From Christensenella sp. UBA1260 (GTDB taxonomy: Bacteria; Bacillota; Clostridia; Christensenellales; CAG-917), in assembly GCA_002308155.1 (NCBI GenBank), contig DBVQ01000047.1:1-11928 (forward strand): DNA of 11,928 nt, given 5' to 3'. The notes beneath the pieces are model-generated. The model was not told the origin of the DNA, made no database searches, and saw nothing but the letters and a program-made list of their open reading frames with translations. Of this stretch, positions 5,694 through 11,928 are shown piece after piece. The position numbers and the translations under genes are program-made. Each line of letters starts with the position of its first letter. Within the stretch, counting starts at the first letter, position 1.

Positions 5694-7610
5694 TTAAATT
5701 AGCCTGTGGATTGTATAGGAAACATCGCCGTTTGTAGCGGTGAACTTTTCAAACACAAAGACGTCTGCCGGCGAGGATGACGGCGCATAGAGCACTGCTC
5801 CCGTCTCCATTGTCGCCTCCATAACGATGTTATTTGACGCATTTACGTTGAAGTTTTTGATGCCATAGAGATATTTCTCGTTGCCTTCGCTGTCGATTGT
5901 TTTCTTTTTGTACATATAGCAACCAATCTTGAAAATTGCGCCGCCACTTGACGTTGTCGCCATATCGTAGAACGGAGCTTTCCCGTCCGTCAAAGCCGCA
6001 ATCTCAACGCCGTCTCTGTCAATCAAGAAATACTGGTTGTCGCCCGAGCTGTTGCTGCGCTTGCCAATGGTATAATAACCTCTGAAGGCTGCAAGTTGAG
6101 TATAATGCAGATGCTTACTCTCTCCGCCCACTTCAATATACGTCTCCGTGAGTTCGTTGCCCTTAAAGTCAAAGAGCGAATAGTACTGATTGTTGCCTTG
6201 CGCGATGCACGCGACAACAACTCCGTTTGAGATGTTTTGCGACACAAATTGATAGTCTGTGTTTTCGCCGAGTTTCTCGCCATTGCCGTTATAAACGGCA
6301 ACTTTGCTCGGAAGATACGGCACATAGTAGTTGCCGTCCGTTGCGGTCATGATGAGGTCAAACACGCCAACCGAGTCCTTGCTTCCCGCTTCAAGCGTCA
6401 TGCCGAAGTTGCCCGTCAAGGACATAACGATGTTGAGGTTTTCATCCAAAATGAATTGGTCATAAAACCCTGCCTTGTTGATAATATTGAGCCCGTATGA
6501 CGCATAGAGGTAGCCGTCTTTTAAATAGGCTGTCGTGTCTATACCGCCCTTTGACGAATCGTAATAATTGCTCGTGAGCTTCAAAAAGACTTTGTCCGCG
6601 TTTTCGGTATAATTTGAAAGCGCGTCCGTCTTTGCGTCATATATCTTGCGCCTGAAATAGTAATAGTTGTTGCCGTCGTAATAGGTGTATTCCTCCGTGC
6701 TTTCAACCGTCCAGTCCTCGTGCACAAGGAAACGACCTTTGCCGATATATGTTATTTCAAGATAGTAGTTGTCTTTGTCAAGTTGGGAGATTATTCCGTT
6801 GCCCGCACTGAAATCACTGACTTCGCTTCCCGCGTTGTCAGGAACAGCGAACATAGCTCCCCCGTTGCCGTCCTTTGAAATACAAACGTATTTGGAGTCA
6901 AATCCAGAGACGGCGGTTATGTCGTCAGACGAATTGATGACTCGGCAGACGAGTTCGCCTCGCTCGCTCACGCTTCCACTTGTCGTCGGACGATAAATTG
7001 AGGTGTAGCCGTTTTTGCCCTGCACATCATAAGCCGAGCCAACCGCAATCAAACCTTTGTCAAGCACTCTTATGACTTTGTCAATTGATACGGAGCTTGC
7101 GCCCTTTATTCTGCTCCTTGAAAGCAAGGTATTGCCATTGTAGTCATACGCACCTGCTTCGCCGTTTTTGAACTTGCAGACAATGATGCCTGCCTTGACT
7201 CTTATTGCCGTTGTACCATAATACATTGGCAAAATCTGCCCGGGGAGACCGACTTCTTTGTCGTTGTTGACATAAACTTTGCTGTCCCCGCATTTTACGA
7301 TTGTGAGCACGCCATCTTTTGCAACGATAAAGGCATTCATATCTTTGATATAGCCGACGTCGCTGTTGACTGTTGCGCTCTCACTGGATGTGGATGCGGA
7401 AGACGTGTAAGCCGTCCAACCTGCCGGCAACGAGATTTCTATCTTTGAAGACGTAAACTCTTTTGCGCTGGTTGAACTTTTGAACACATCGGCAATTGTC
7501 ACTGTCTTTTCACTCTGTTTGTTGCACGCAAACAATGCAAGCGCCGAAACGCTCACTATAATCAAGGCAAAAATGCCGATAAATATTCTTTTGCAAATTG
7601 CGTTTTTCAT
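5694..7610 (-). CDS. Predicted lipoprotein of unknown function, beta-rich
   Basis: A 638-residue protein I do not recognise. It has an N-terminal basic segment, a hydrophobic core (about 9-27) and a lipobox LFAC (26-29), so it should be lipidated at C29 and anchored outside the cytoplasmic membrane. A Ser/Thr-rich linker (43-84) follows. The remainder is rich in Tyr, Asn and Gly with recurring YD-x-x-GN-like turns: 155-160, 439-444, 480-485 and 530-534. This suggests repeated beta-strand blades such as a propeller, but that is inference. The segment at 308-320 is unusually Tyr-rich. The gene starts within the recO stop (ATGA overlap) and ends 1 nt before tsaC, so it is firmly in the operon. 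No enzyme motif is visible. Confidence 0.85.
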   Translation of the reverse strand: MKNAICKRIFIGIFALIIVSVSALALFACNKQSEKTVTIADVFKSSTSAKEFTSSKIEISLPAGWTAYTSSASTSSESATVNSDVGYIKDMNAFIVAKDGVLTIVKCGDSKVYVNNDKEVGLPGQILPMYYGTTAIRVKAGIIVCKFKNGEAGAYDYNGNTLLSRSRIKGASSVSIDKVIRVLDKGLIAVGSAYDVQGKNGYTSIYRPTTSGSVSERGELVCRVINSSDDITAVSGFDSKYVCISKDGNGGAMFAVPDNAGSEVSDFSAGNGIISQLDKDNYYLEITYIGKGRFLVHEDWTVESTEEYTYYDGNNYYYFRRKIYDAKTDALSNYTENADKVFLKLTSNYYDSSKGGIDTTAYLKDGYLYASYGLNIINKAGFYDQFILDENLNIVMSLTGNFGMTLEAGSKDSVGVFDLIMTATDGNYYVPYLPSKVAVYNGNGEKLGENTDYQFVSQNISNGVVVACIAQGNNQYYSLFDFKGNELTETYIEVGGESKHLHYTQLAAFRGYYTIGKRSNSSGDNQYFLIDRDGVEIAALTDGKAPFYDMATTSSGGAIFKIGCYMYKKKTIDSEGNEKYLYGIKNFNVNASNNIVMEATMETGAVLYAPSSSPADVFVFEKFTATNGDVSYTIHRLI

Positions 7611-8311
7611 AGTTGCTCCGCAAAGTAATGAGAACCTATTCTTGTCCCCAAAATATTGTATAATATGTCTGCGACGAGCATATTTGCTCGTGCTTTAAGT
7701 TCGTGTGAAATATTTCTGTTTTCGCCGCTCAAATACGCCCTTGACACAGCGTCTATGAGCACTGCGCCGAAGTTTTTGCAATGCGCGCACACAATCCCGT
7801 CCGCGATATCAAAAAAGGCATCTCCAAGAAGGTCGCACTTGCACACGTTGCAATGCGCAAAATCAAGGTCGCTTCCGTTGTCGCGGAGCACGGCAAGCAA
7901 AAAGTCCGTCACGACTTCGTCCGTGTCTTTGTCGCTGTAAGCAAGGTCGTGGAGCGTGGAGAGCGCATCCACAAAGAGCGCGGGCTCGGGCTGGTCAAGC
8001 GTAAGCTTTGCAAGCACTTCAAGCGTAAGCGATGCGGCATAATATCTGTCAATGTCAGTCGTTATGGAAGAAAAAGACTCAATTTGCGAACAATCTGCAA
8101 TTATGTATCTTCCGTTTTTCCCGCCAAGCAAATAGTCGCCAAAGTTCATAGGCTCAGCCGCATAGCGAAGTTTTGCCTTTGGTTTCAAACAGCCTCTCGC
8201 GGTTGCGGTGAGTTTGCCATACTCGGGAGATACGAGCGTGACAATCATATCCGTCTCGTGATACGGCACGGCACGTACAACTATCGCTTTGGTTTTGAGT
8301 TCTTCAGGCAT
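7607..8311 (-). CDS. recO: DNA repair protein RecO
   Basis: A 234-residue RecO. It anneals single-stranded DNA and, with RecR, loads RecA onto SSB-coated DNA. The N-terminal OB fold (about 1-80) begins KTKAIVVRAVPYHETD. A helical domain follows. A zinc-binding site uses C154xxC157 and C175xxC178. The start overlaps the end of the yqzL micro-gene, as in other Firmicutes, and its stop overlaps the ATG of the lipoprotein gene. Confidence 0.95.
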   Translation of the reverse strand: MPEELKTKAIVVRAVPYHETDMIVTLVSPEYGKLTATARGCLKPKAKLRYAAEPMNFGDYLLGGKNGRYIIADCSQIESFSSITTDIDRYYAASLTLEVLAKLTLDQPEPALFVDALSTLHDLAYSDKDTDEVVTDFLLAVLRDNGSDLDFAHCNVCKCDLLGDAFFDIADGIVCAHCKNFGAVLIDAVSRAYLSGENRNISHELKARANMLVADILYNILGTRIGSHYFAEQL

Positions 8312-8420
8312 CGTCTACAGTATTCCCTTCCTGTTCTTCTTCCTTCAAGGTTCTGTACATCCCATACAGTTCCAGATCGCCGGTTGCTTGAAACATTTCC
8401 CACAAATCTTGACTTCTCAT
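8304..8420 (-). CDS. yqzL: YqzL-family micro-protein (38 aa)
   Basis: A short reading frame fills most of the era-recO gap. It encodes 38 residues with W7, F10, T13-G14, Y19 and Y22, fitting the W-x2-F-x2-TG-x4-Y-x2-Y pattern of YqzL proteins, which lie exactly between era and recO in many Firmicutes. The second half is acidic (EEEQEG). Its TGA overlaps the recO ATG by 8 nt (ATGCCTGA), suggesting coupled translation. It begins 44 nt after the era stop. No strong Shine-Dalgarno is visible. The function of the family is unknown. Confidence 0.78.
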   Translation of the reverse strand: MRSQDLWEMFQATGDLELYGMYRTLKEEEQEGNTVDDA

Positions 8421-8464
8421 AAGATTAGTATTCTGTGTGTTGTGAGATTTATGCAAATTAAGTT

Positions 8465-9376
8465 TTAGTCTTTCTTGAGGGCTTTAATATCATAGCCCAG
8501 TTCTTTCATAACAAGGTCGCTATTTCGCCACTCATTTTTGACGCGCACGTAAAGAGTCAAAAAGACTTGCGTGCCAATCATCTCTTCAAGGTCCTTTCTT
8601 GCCTTTGTGGCAATCTGTTTGAGCATCTCTCCGCCCTTGCCGATGACTATCGCTTTGTGAGATTGCTTTTCAACGATTATGTCCGCATCAATCTCGCAAA
8701 GAGGCTTGTCCTCTCTCTCCTCAAACTTGTTGATATAGACGCCGATGCCATAAGGCACTTCTTTGTCAAGAAGATAGAGCGCTTTTTCACGGATAATCTC
8801 CGTTGCTTGAAAACGCATTGTGCTGTCCGTGAACATATCTGTTGGATACATCGGCACGCCGTATGGCAAAAGCGCTTTGAGTTCATCAAGGAGCGGTTCA
8901 AGGTTGTCCGCCTTTTTTGCGGAAATCGGCACGACTGCGTGAAGTCCTTCTATAGCGCTGAGCTTTTCAAGAGAGGCAAACACCGTCTCTTTGGTGATTG
9001 CGTCTTCCTTGTTGAGTGCAACGACGATTGGGACTTTTGCAGCATTCTTTTCAAGGAACTCATAGTCCTCTTTTTGAAGTCCTCTTGCGCCGTCAATGAC
9101 GTACACGACGCCGTCCACATCTTTGAGCCCCTTCTCCACCGCCTGCATCATATATTCGCCAAGATGATTGCGCACCTTGTGAATACCGGGCGTGTCAATG
9201 AGCACCATTTGAAAATCCTCCCCGTTGATAATGCCGAGGAGTTTGTTTCTCGTGGTTTGCGGACGCCAAGATACGATTGACACCTTCTCGCCCACGAGCG
9301 CGTTTGTGAGCGTAGATTTGCCCGCGTTTGCAAGCCCCGCTACACATATAAATCCGCTTTTGAAGTTTTCGTACAT
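8465..9376 (-). CDS. era: Ribosome-assembly GTPase Era
   Basis: A 303-residue Era. It binds the 3' end of 16S rRNA during 30S maturation. GTPase motifs are G1 GLANAGKST (14-22), switch TT (41-42), G3 DTPG (61-64), G4 NKED (122-125) and G5 SAK (152-154). The C-terminal KH domain carries VIGKGG (244-249). The G1 variant differs from the usual GRPNVGKST but keeps the essential Gly, Lys and Ser. The start is the ATG at 9376, giving the normal family length. An in-frame ATG at 9427 would add 17 basic residues and begins at the edge of repeat copy B, without a ribosome binding site. It is separated from ybeY by copy B, where dgkA and cdd lie in many relatives. Confidence 0.95.
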   Translation of the reverse strand: MYENFKSGFICVAGLANAGKSTLTNALVGEKVSIVSWRPQTTRNKLLGIINGEDFQMVLIDTPGIHKVRNHLGEYMMQAVEKGLKDVDGVVYVIDGARGLQKEDYEFLEKNAAKVPIVVALNKEDAITKETVFASLEKLSAIEGLHAVVPISAKKADNLEPLLDELKALLPYGVPMYPTDMFTDSTMRFQATEIIREKALYLLDKEVPYGIGVYINKFEEREDKPLCEIDADIIVEKQSHKAIVIGKGGEMLKQIATKARKDLEEMIGTQVFLTLYVRVKNEWRNSDLVMKELGYDIKALKKD

Positions 9377-9429
9377 ATTTATCTCTTTGGTTTGTATTAT
9401 TCTGTTCTTCCGCTTAACTCTGCCCATCA

Positions 9430-9551
9430 AAACCGCTCAGGATTGATGGATGACAAGGAAGGTGCGCACGCGAAACGCCCAATGTACAAGAGCGTACATG
9501 ACGTTGAGCACACGCAAAGCTGACACAGTCAGGCGCGATCCTGTGCGGTTT
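9430..9551 (-). repeat. Structured intergenic element, copy B (candidate RNA)
   Basis: A 122-bp element between ybeY and era. The outer stem pairs 9430-9443 with 9538-9551. The middle stem pairs 9463-9471 with 9508-9516: 9 bp on the minus strand, three of them G-U wobbles that would be A-C mismatches on the plus strand. The terminal hairpin is TGTAC (9483-9487) with GTACA (9494-9498) and a 6-nt loop. An extra hairpin CTGAC / GTCAG lies at 9520-9532. It begins within the ybeY stop codon (TAA ACCGC), just as copy A does for smpB. Confidence 0.75.
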
Positions 9552-10017
9552 ATCTTTTGAGCCCAACAGAGTCCATAATAGCTCTTTGGTGCTCAAGCAT
9601 AATTTTTTCATCATCAGGTTCGATATGGTCAAAACCCAAGATATGCAAAAAGCCGTGGCACGCAAGAAAACCAAGTTCTCTCTCAAACGAGTGGCCGTAT
9701 TCATGCGCCTGCTCTTCCGCCCTCTTTCTGCAAATCATGATTGAGCCAAGAAGGACACGGCTGCCGTCATAGTCAAGTGCAGAAAAATCCTCCTCTTTAA
9801 CAGGCAGTCGAAGACTGTCAAAGCAAGGAAAACTGAGAACATCCGTCACCTTGTCCACACCGCGCGCGGACGCATTGAGAGATTTTATCGTCTCTTCGTC
9901 CACGATTGTCATATCTATGACAAAAAAGTCGGGTTGACTAAGGTGTGCAAACGTTGCCTTTTCCACCTTTTTTATGAGACTTTTCTCTTTGAGAGTTGCG
10001 CCGGAAATCCTGATCAT
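9550..10017 (-). CDS. ybeY: Endoribonuclease YbeY (rRNA maturation)
   Basis: A 155-residue zinc metalloprotein of the UPF0054 family. It takes part in 16S rRNA 3'-end maturation and ribosome quality control. The zinc motif is H121-x3-H125-x5-H131 (HGFLHILGFDH), with TDVLSFP at 58-64 and a LLGSIMIC strand at 89-96. Its ATG shares one base with the stop codon of the upstream phosphodiesterase gene (TAATG), so the two are cotranscribed. YbeY and Era work on the same rRNA end, which fits their neighbouring genes. Confidence 0.96.
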   Translation of the reverse strand: MIRISGATLKEKSLIKKVEKATFAHLSQPDFFVIDMTIVDEETIKSLNASARGVDKVTDVLSFPCFDSLRLPVKEEDFSALDYDGSRVLLGSIMICRKRAEEQAHEYGHSFERELGFLACHGFLHILGFDHIEPDDEKIMLEHQRAIMDSVGLKR

Positions 10018-11501
10018 TATCTATTTGCCTTTCTCTTCTTGTCGTAGTTGACACGGCTATGGTGAATTGACGGCAAAACTTCAATGATCGTCTGCTTGAT
10101 GATTGCGATATCGCCCATAGTGATTGGGCACTCGTCAAACTGACGGAGTTCAAGCTTTTCGTCAACGAGCTTGTTGATTCTTGCCTCGTATTCGTCCTTC
10201 GTGTCAGGCATATACGCGCGCATTGCCGCCTCAATCGTATCTGCAATCATGATGATTGCGGCAATCTTTGTCTGAGGCTTCGGACCTGCGTATGTGTATT
10301 TGTCAACTGCAAGGTCGCCCTCTTCTTTGAGCGTCAACGCCTTGCGGTAGAAGTAGCCAACAGGAGACGTGCCATGGTGTTCACGGCAGATTGCCACGAT
10401 TTCCTTTGGAAGTCTGTTTTGCTTTGCAAGGATTTCGCCAAACAACGTGTGCGACGTAATCATTGACACGGAGACTTCCGGGATAAGTTCGTCGTGCGGG
10501 TTGTAGGATGATTGGTTTTCGCTGAAATAGATTGGGGCTTTGAGTTTGCCGATGTCGTGATAGTATGCCGCGCATCTTGCCATGTTTGGGTTCTCCCCTA
10601 TTGCAGAGGCACAAGCTTCCGACAGGTTGCCGACAACGAGCGAGTGGTTGAACGTGCCAGGAGCTTCACTTGCAAGACGTTTGAGGAGTGGATTTGAGAG
10701 ATTGCAGAGCTCGTTAAGTCTGAAATCGTCCGCAATGTTGAACATACCTTCAAATATTGCAACGAGTGGCATAAACACGAGTGCCGCCGCGACGTTTGCG
10801 CCATAGCACCACACAACGTTCCAAAGGATTTGAATTGACAAATCTCTGTGCGCCAATGTGAGCGTGACGACAAGCGGTTGCATTGCAAGTGGCATAAATA
10901 TTGCCGCAATCAAGAACTTGAGGCGTGAATAATGCTTGTGCTCCAAGAAGTTGATGAGCACCGCACACATACAGTTGCAAACGATTGCGGACACAGCAAC
11001 GGACAAGTCAAACACCTTTGTACCGTCCGCAAACAAGAATGCAATCATCATAAACACGCCGATAACCGCAGTTGAGAGCGTCGCTGTTCTTCTGTCAATG
11101 AGTTCAATAAGCACAAGTGTTGAGAGCGCAATCGGCATCGCATACAAATTGTCAAGCAACGTGCACGCCGCCATTGTGCCGATATACGTGATAAGCGTCA
11201 TAATTGACGTGAGCCAAAAGTCTCTTATGCTTGAGCCGTTTTTGGACGTGTACTTGTAAACGCCAATCTGCAAAAGTATGAACAAAAGAAGCGCAGACAC
11301 AAACTGCCCCGTTGTGACCAGTGCGCGCTCAACTGTAAATGCGCTCAAAAAATCATTGACAATAAAGAGCGTAAACACCGAAATAATCACCGCAGATAAA
11401 ATCACGGAGATAAATGTCTTGCCAAGGAAGTTTGTAAACTTCTTTCTTGAAAGCTTCTTCTCTTTTTCTACTCTGGATAAGTCCTTTACATCATCAATCA
11501 T
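10017..11501 (-). CDS. PgpH/YqfF-like membrane HD phosphodiesterase (c-di-AMP), short form
   Basis: A 494-residue protein with about eight hydrophobic segments (roughly 29-270) followed by a cytoplasmic HD domain (about 280-480). HD-domain metal ligands are visible: H286, H315-D316 (YYHDIGK), H351, H375-H376 (REHHGT) and D421 (MIADTIEAA). PgpH proteins hydrolyse c-di-AMP and are encoded between phoH and ybeY, as here. The first helix (29-49) is followed after a short loop by the next helix (about 60-83). Full-length PgpH has a large extracellular HDED domain at that point, which is missing here and explains the short length against ~700 residues. The ATG at 11501 has AAAGGA 6 nt upstream. A longer frame to 11570 runs into repeat copy C and is rejected. 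Confidence 0.9.
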   Translation of the reverse strand: MIDDVKDLSRVEKEKKLSRKKFTNFLGKTFISVILSAVIISVFTLFIVNDFLSAFTVERALVTTGQFVSALLLFILLQIGVYKYTSKNGSSIRDFWLTSIMTLITYIGTMAACTLLDNLYAMPIALSTLVLIELIDRRTATLSTAVIGVFMMIAFLFADGTKVFDLSVAVSAIVCNCMCAVLINFLEHKHYSRLKFLIAAIFMPLAMQPLVVTLTLAHRDLSIQILWNVVWCYGANVAAALVFMPLVAIFEGMFNIADDFRLNELCNLSNPLLKRLASEAPGTFNHSLVVGNLSEACASAIGENPNMARCAAYYHDIGKLKAPIYFSENQSSYNPHDELIPEVSVSMITSHTLFGEILAKQNRLPKEIVAICREHHGTSPVGYFYRKALTLKEEGDLAVDKYTYAGPKPQTKIAAIIMIADTIEAAMRAYMPDTKDEYEARINKLVDEKLELRQFDECPITMGDIAIIKQTIIEVLPSIHHSRVNYDKKRKANR

Positions 11502-11513
11502 ATTTTTTCCTTT

Positions 11514-11637
11514 CAAACTGCTCAGTTTGGATAAGGTGCAAGGAAGGACAGCTTGAACGGATGGGAGCATACTAGAGCGTATGTGACCGACGTTTCAAGA
11601 TGTGCTGACGCAGCAGATTGCAAAACTGTGCAGTTTG
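11514..11637 (-). repeat. Structured intergenic element, copy C (candidate RNA)
   Basis: A 124-bp element between phoH and the pgpH-like gene. The outer stem pairs 11514-11528 with 11623-11637, with the same single mismatch position as copies A and B. The middle stem pairs 11548-11557 with 11594-11603. The terminal hairpin is CATAC (11568-11572) with GTATG (11579-11583) and a 6-nt loop. An extra hairpin TGCTG / CAGCA lies at 11603-11615, at the place of the extra hairpin in copy B. On the minus strand the outer stem ends only a few bases before the AAAGGA ribosome binding site of the next gene. Confidence 0.72.
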
Positions 11638-11668
11638 ACATTATTATTTTTTCTTTTGATTTATAATC

Positions 11669-11688
11669 TAATGTTTTAAAAAACATTA
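11669..11688. other. AT-rich palindrome overlapping the phoH stop
   Basis: TAATGTTTT (11669-11677) and AAAACATTA (11680-11688) are perfectly complementary with two bases between them. It covers the phoH stop codon. It lacks G-C pairs and is a poor terminator. The 48 nt between it and copy C are AT-rich with no ORF. A TATAAA-like box there has no convincing -35. Confidence 0.4.
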
Positions 11689-11928
11689 ATTTTCTTTGTT
11701 TTCCTTGTTTTCGTATTTCTCGTAAGCATGAATTATGCGCGTGACAAGTTCATGTCTTACTACGTCCTTGGCGGTCAGGCGCACAATCTTTATGTCTTCA
11801 ACGTCTTTGAGCACTTCAAGTGCGTTCTTCATGCCGCTCTCCACGTTGTGCGGAAGGTCAATCTGCGTGACGTCGCCCGTGACGACAATATGGCTGTTTT
11901 CGCCCATACGCGTCAAAAACATCTTCAT
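11686..11928 (-). CDS. phoH: PhoH-family ATPase, C-terminal part (runs off the window)
   Basis: The last 80 codons of a PhoH-like (PhoL/YbeZ type) P-loop ATPase. They match the conserved C-terminal part of the family: KMFLTRMG, VVTGDVTQIDLP (15-26 of the visible part), a conserved serine-glycine (SGM), then DVVRHELV and IIHAYE. The Walker A motif lies outside the window. The methionine at the window edge is internal to the gene. The tail ends in Lys/Glu/Asn-rich residues. PhoH is linked to YbeY in RNA metabolism, and both sit in this cluster. Confidence 0.92.
   Translation of the reverse strand: MKMFLTRMGENSHIVVTGDVTQIDLPHNVESGMKNALEVLKDVEDIKIVRLTAKDVVRHELVTRIIHAYEKYENKENKEN

Noticed and set aside
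7781..8422. 213-codon plus-strand frame
   Set aside because: It is antisense to recO and yqzL and shows no recognisable motif.
8567..9280. 237-codon plus-strand frame
   Set aside because: It is antisense to era, which has all GTPase and KH motifs. No ribosome binding site or family resemblance.
9377..9430. N-terminal extension of Era
   Set aside because: It would start at the edge of copy B without a ribosome binding site and exceed the usual Era length.
11502..11570. N-terminal extension of the pgpH-like gene
   Set aside because: The extra codons fall in repeat copy C. The ATG at 11501 has a good ribosome binding site.
2642..11637. CRISPR array
   Set aside because: The three elements are kilobases apart, divergent in sequence and internally palindromic, with no regularly spaced repeats or spacers and no cas genes.

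Overview
The window looks like a chromosomal piece of a low-to-moderate-GC Firmicute, probably an anaerobic member of the Clostridia. The main evidence is the gene order on the minus strand, phoH > pgpH/yqfF > ybeY > era > yqzL > recO, which is a Firmicutes arrangement. Supporting signs are GGAGGT-type ribosome binding sites, a YqzL-type micro-protein and a clostridial-style manganese-catalase-like ferritin protein. The genus cannot be read from the sequence.

Layout from left to right. 1-62 holds the 3' end of a tRNA (probably Leu) and its terminator. 63-209 is non-coding with two hairpins and the terminator of marR. 228-653 is a MarR-family repressor with a palindromic operator just upstream. 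683-795 is a non-coding stretch with a long imperfect inverted repeat. 801-2507 is a GPH-family sugar:cation symporter with a well-formed promoter and two palindromes. 2598-2765 is a non-coding structured repeat (copy A) plus an extra arm. 2764-3204 is smpB and 3307-3609 is secG, each with its own promoter. 3734-4213 is the only plus-strand gene, a ferritin-like di-metal protein. 4278-8420 reads leftward as yqzL > recO > lipoprotein > tsaC/sua5 > low-molecular-weight phosphatase, with 4-nt, 1-nt or 8-nt junctions that imply one operon. 8465-11928 carries era, ybeY, a short PgpH-like c-di-AMP phosphodiesterase and the C-terminal end of phoH.

The housekeeping genes fall into three themes: ribosome and RNA care (ybeY, era, smpB, tsaC), DNA repair (recO), and envelope or secretion (secG, lipoprotein). 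The dgkA and cdd genes that usually lie between ybeY and era are absent, and a 122-bp structured repeat fills that gap.

The most notable observation is a family of three intergenic elements of 122-124 bp (2642-2765, 9430-9551, 11514-11637). Their primary sequence differs widely, but the same nested stem architecture is kept by compensatory changes. Conserved single-stranded motifs read GUCA and a GCUCUN-type hairpin loop on the minus strand. Wobble pairs favour the minus strand, which is also the coding strand of the flanking genes. I do not recognise the family. It could be a non-coding or cis-acting RNA, or a mobile palindromic repeat of the ERIC/REP kind whose structure is under selection.
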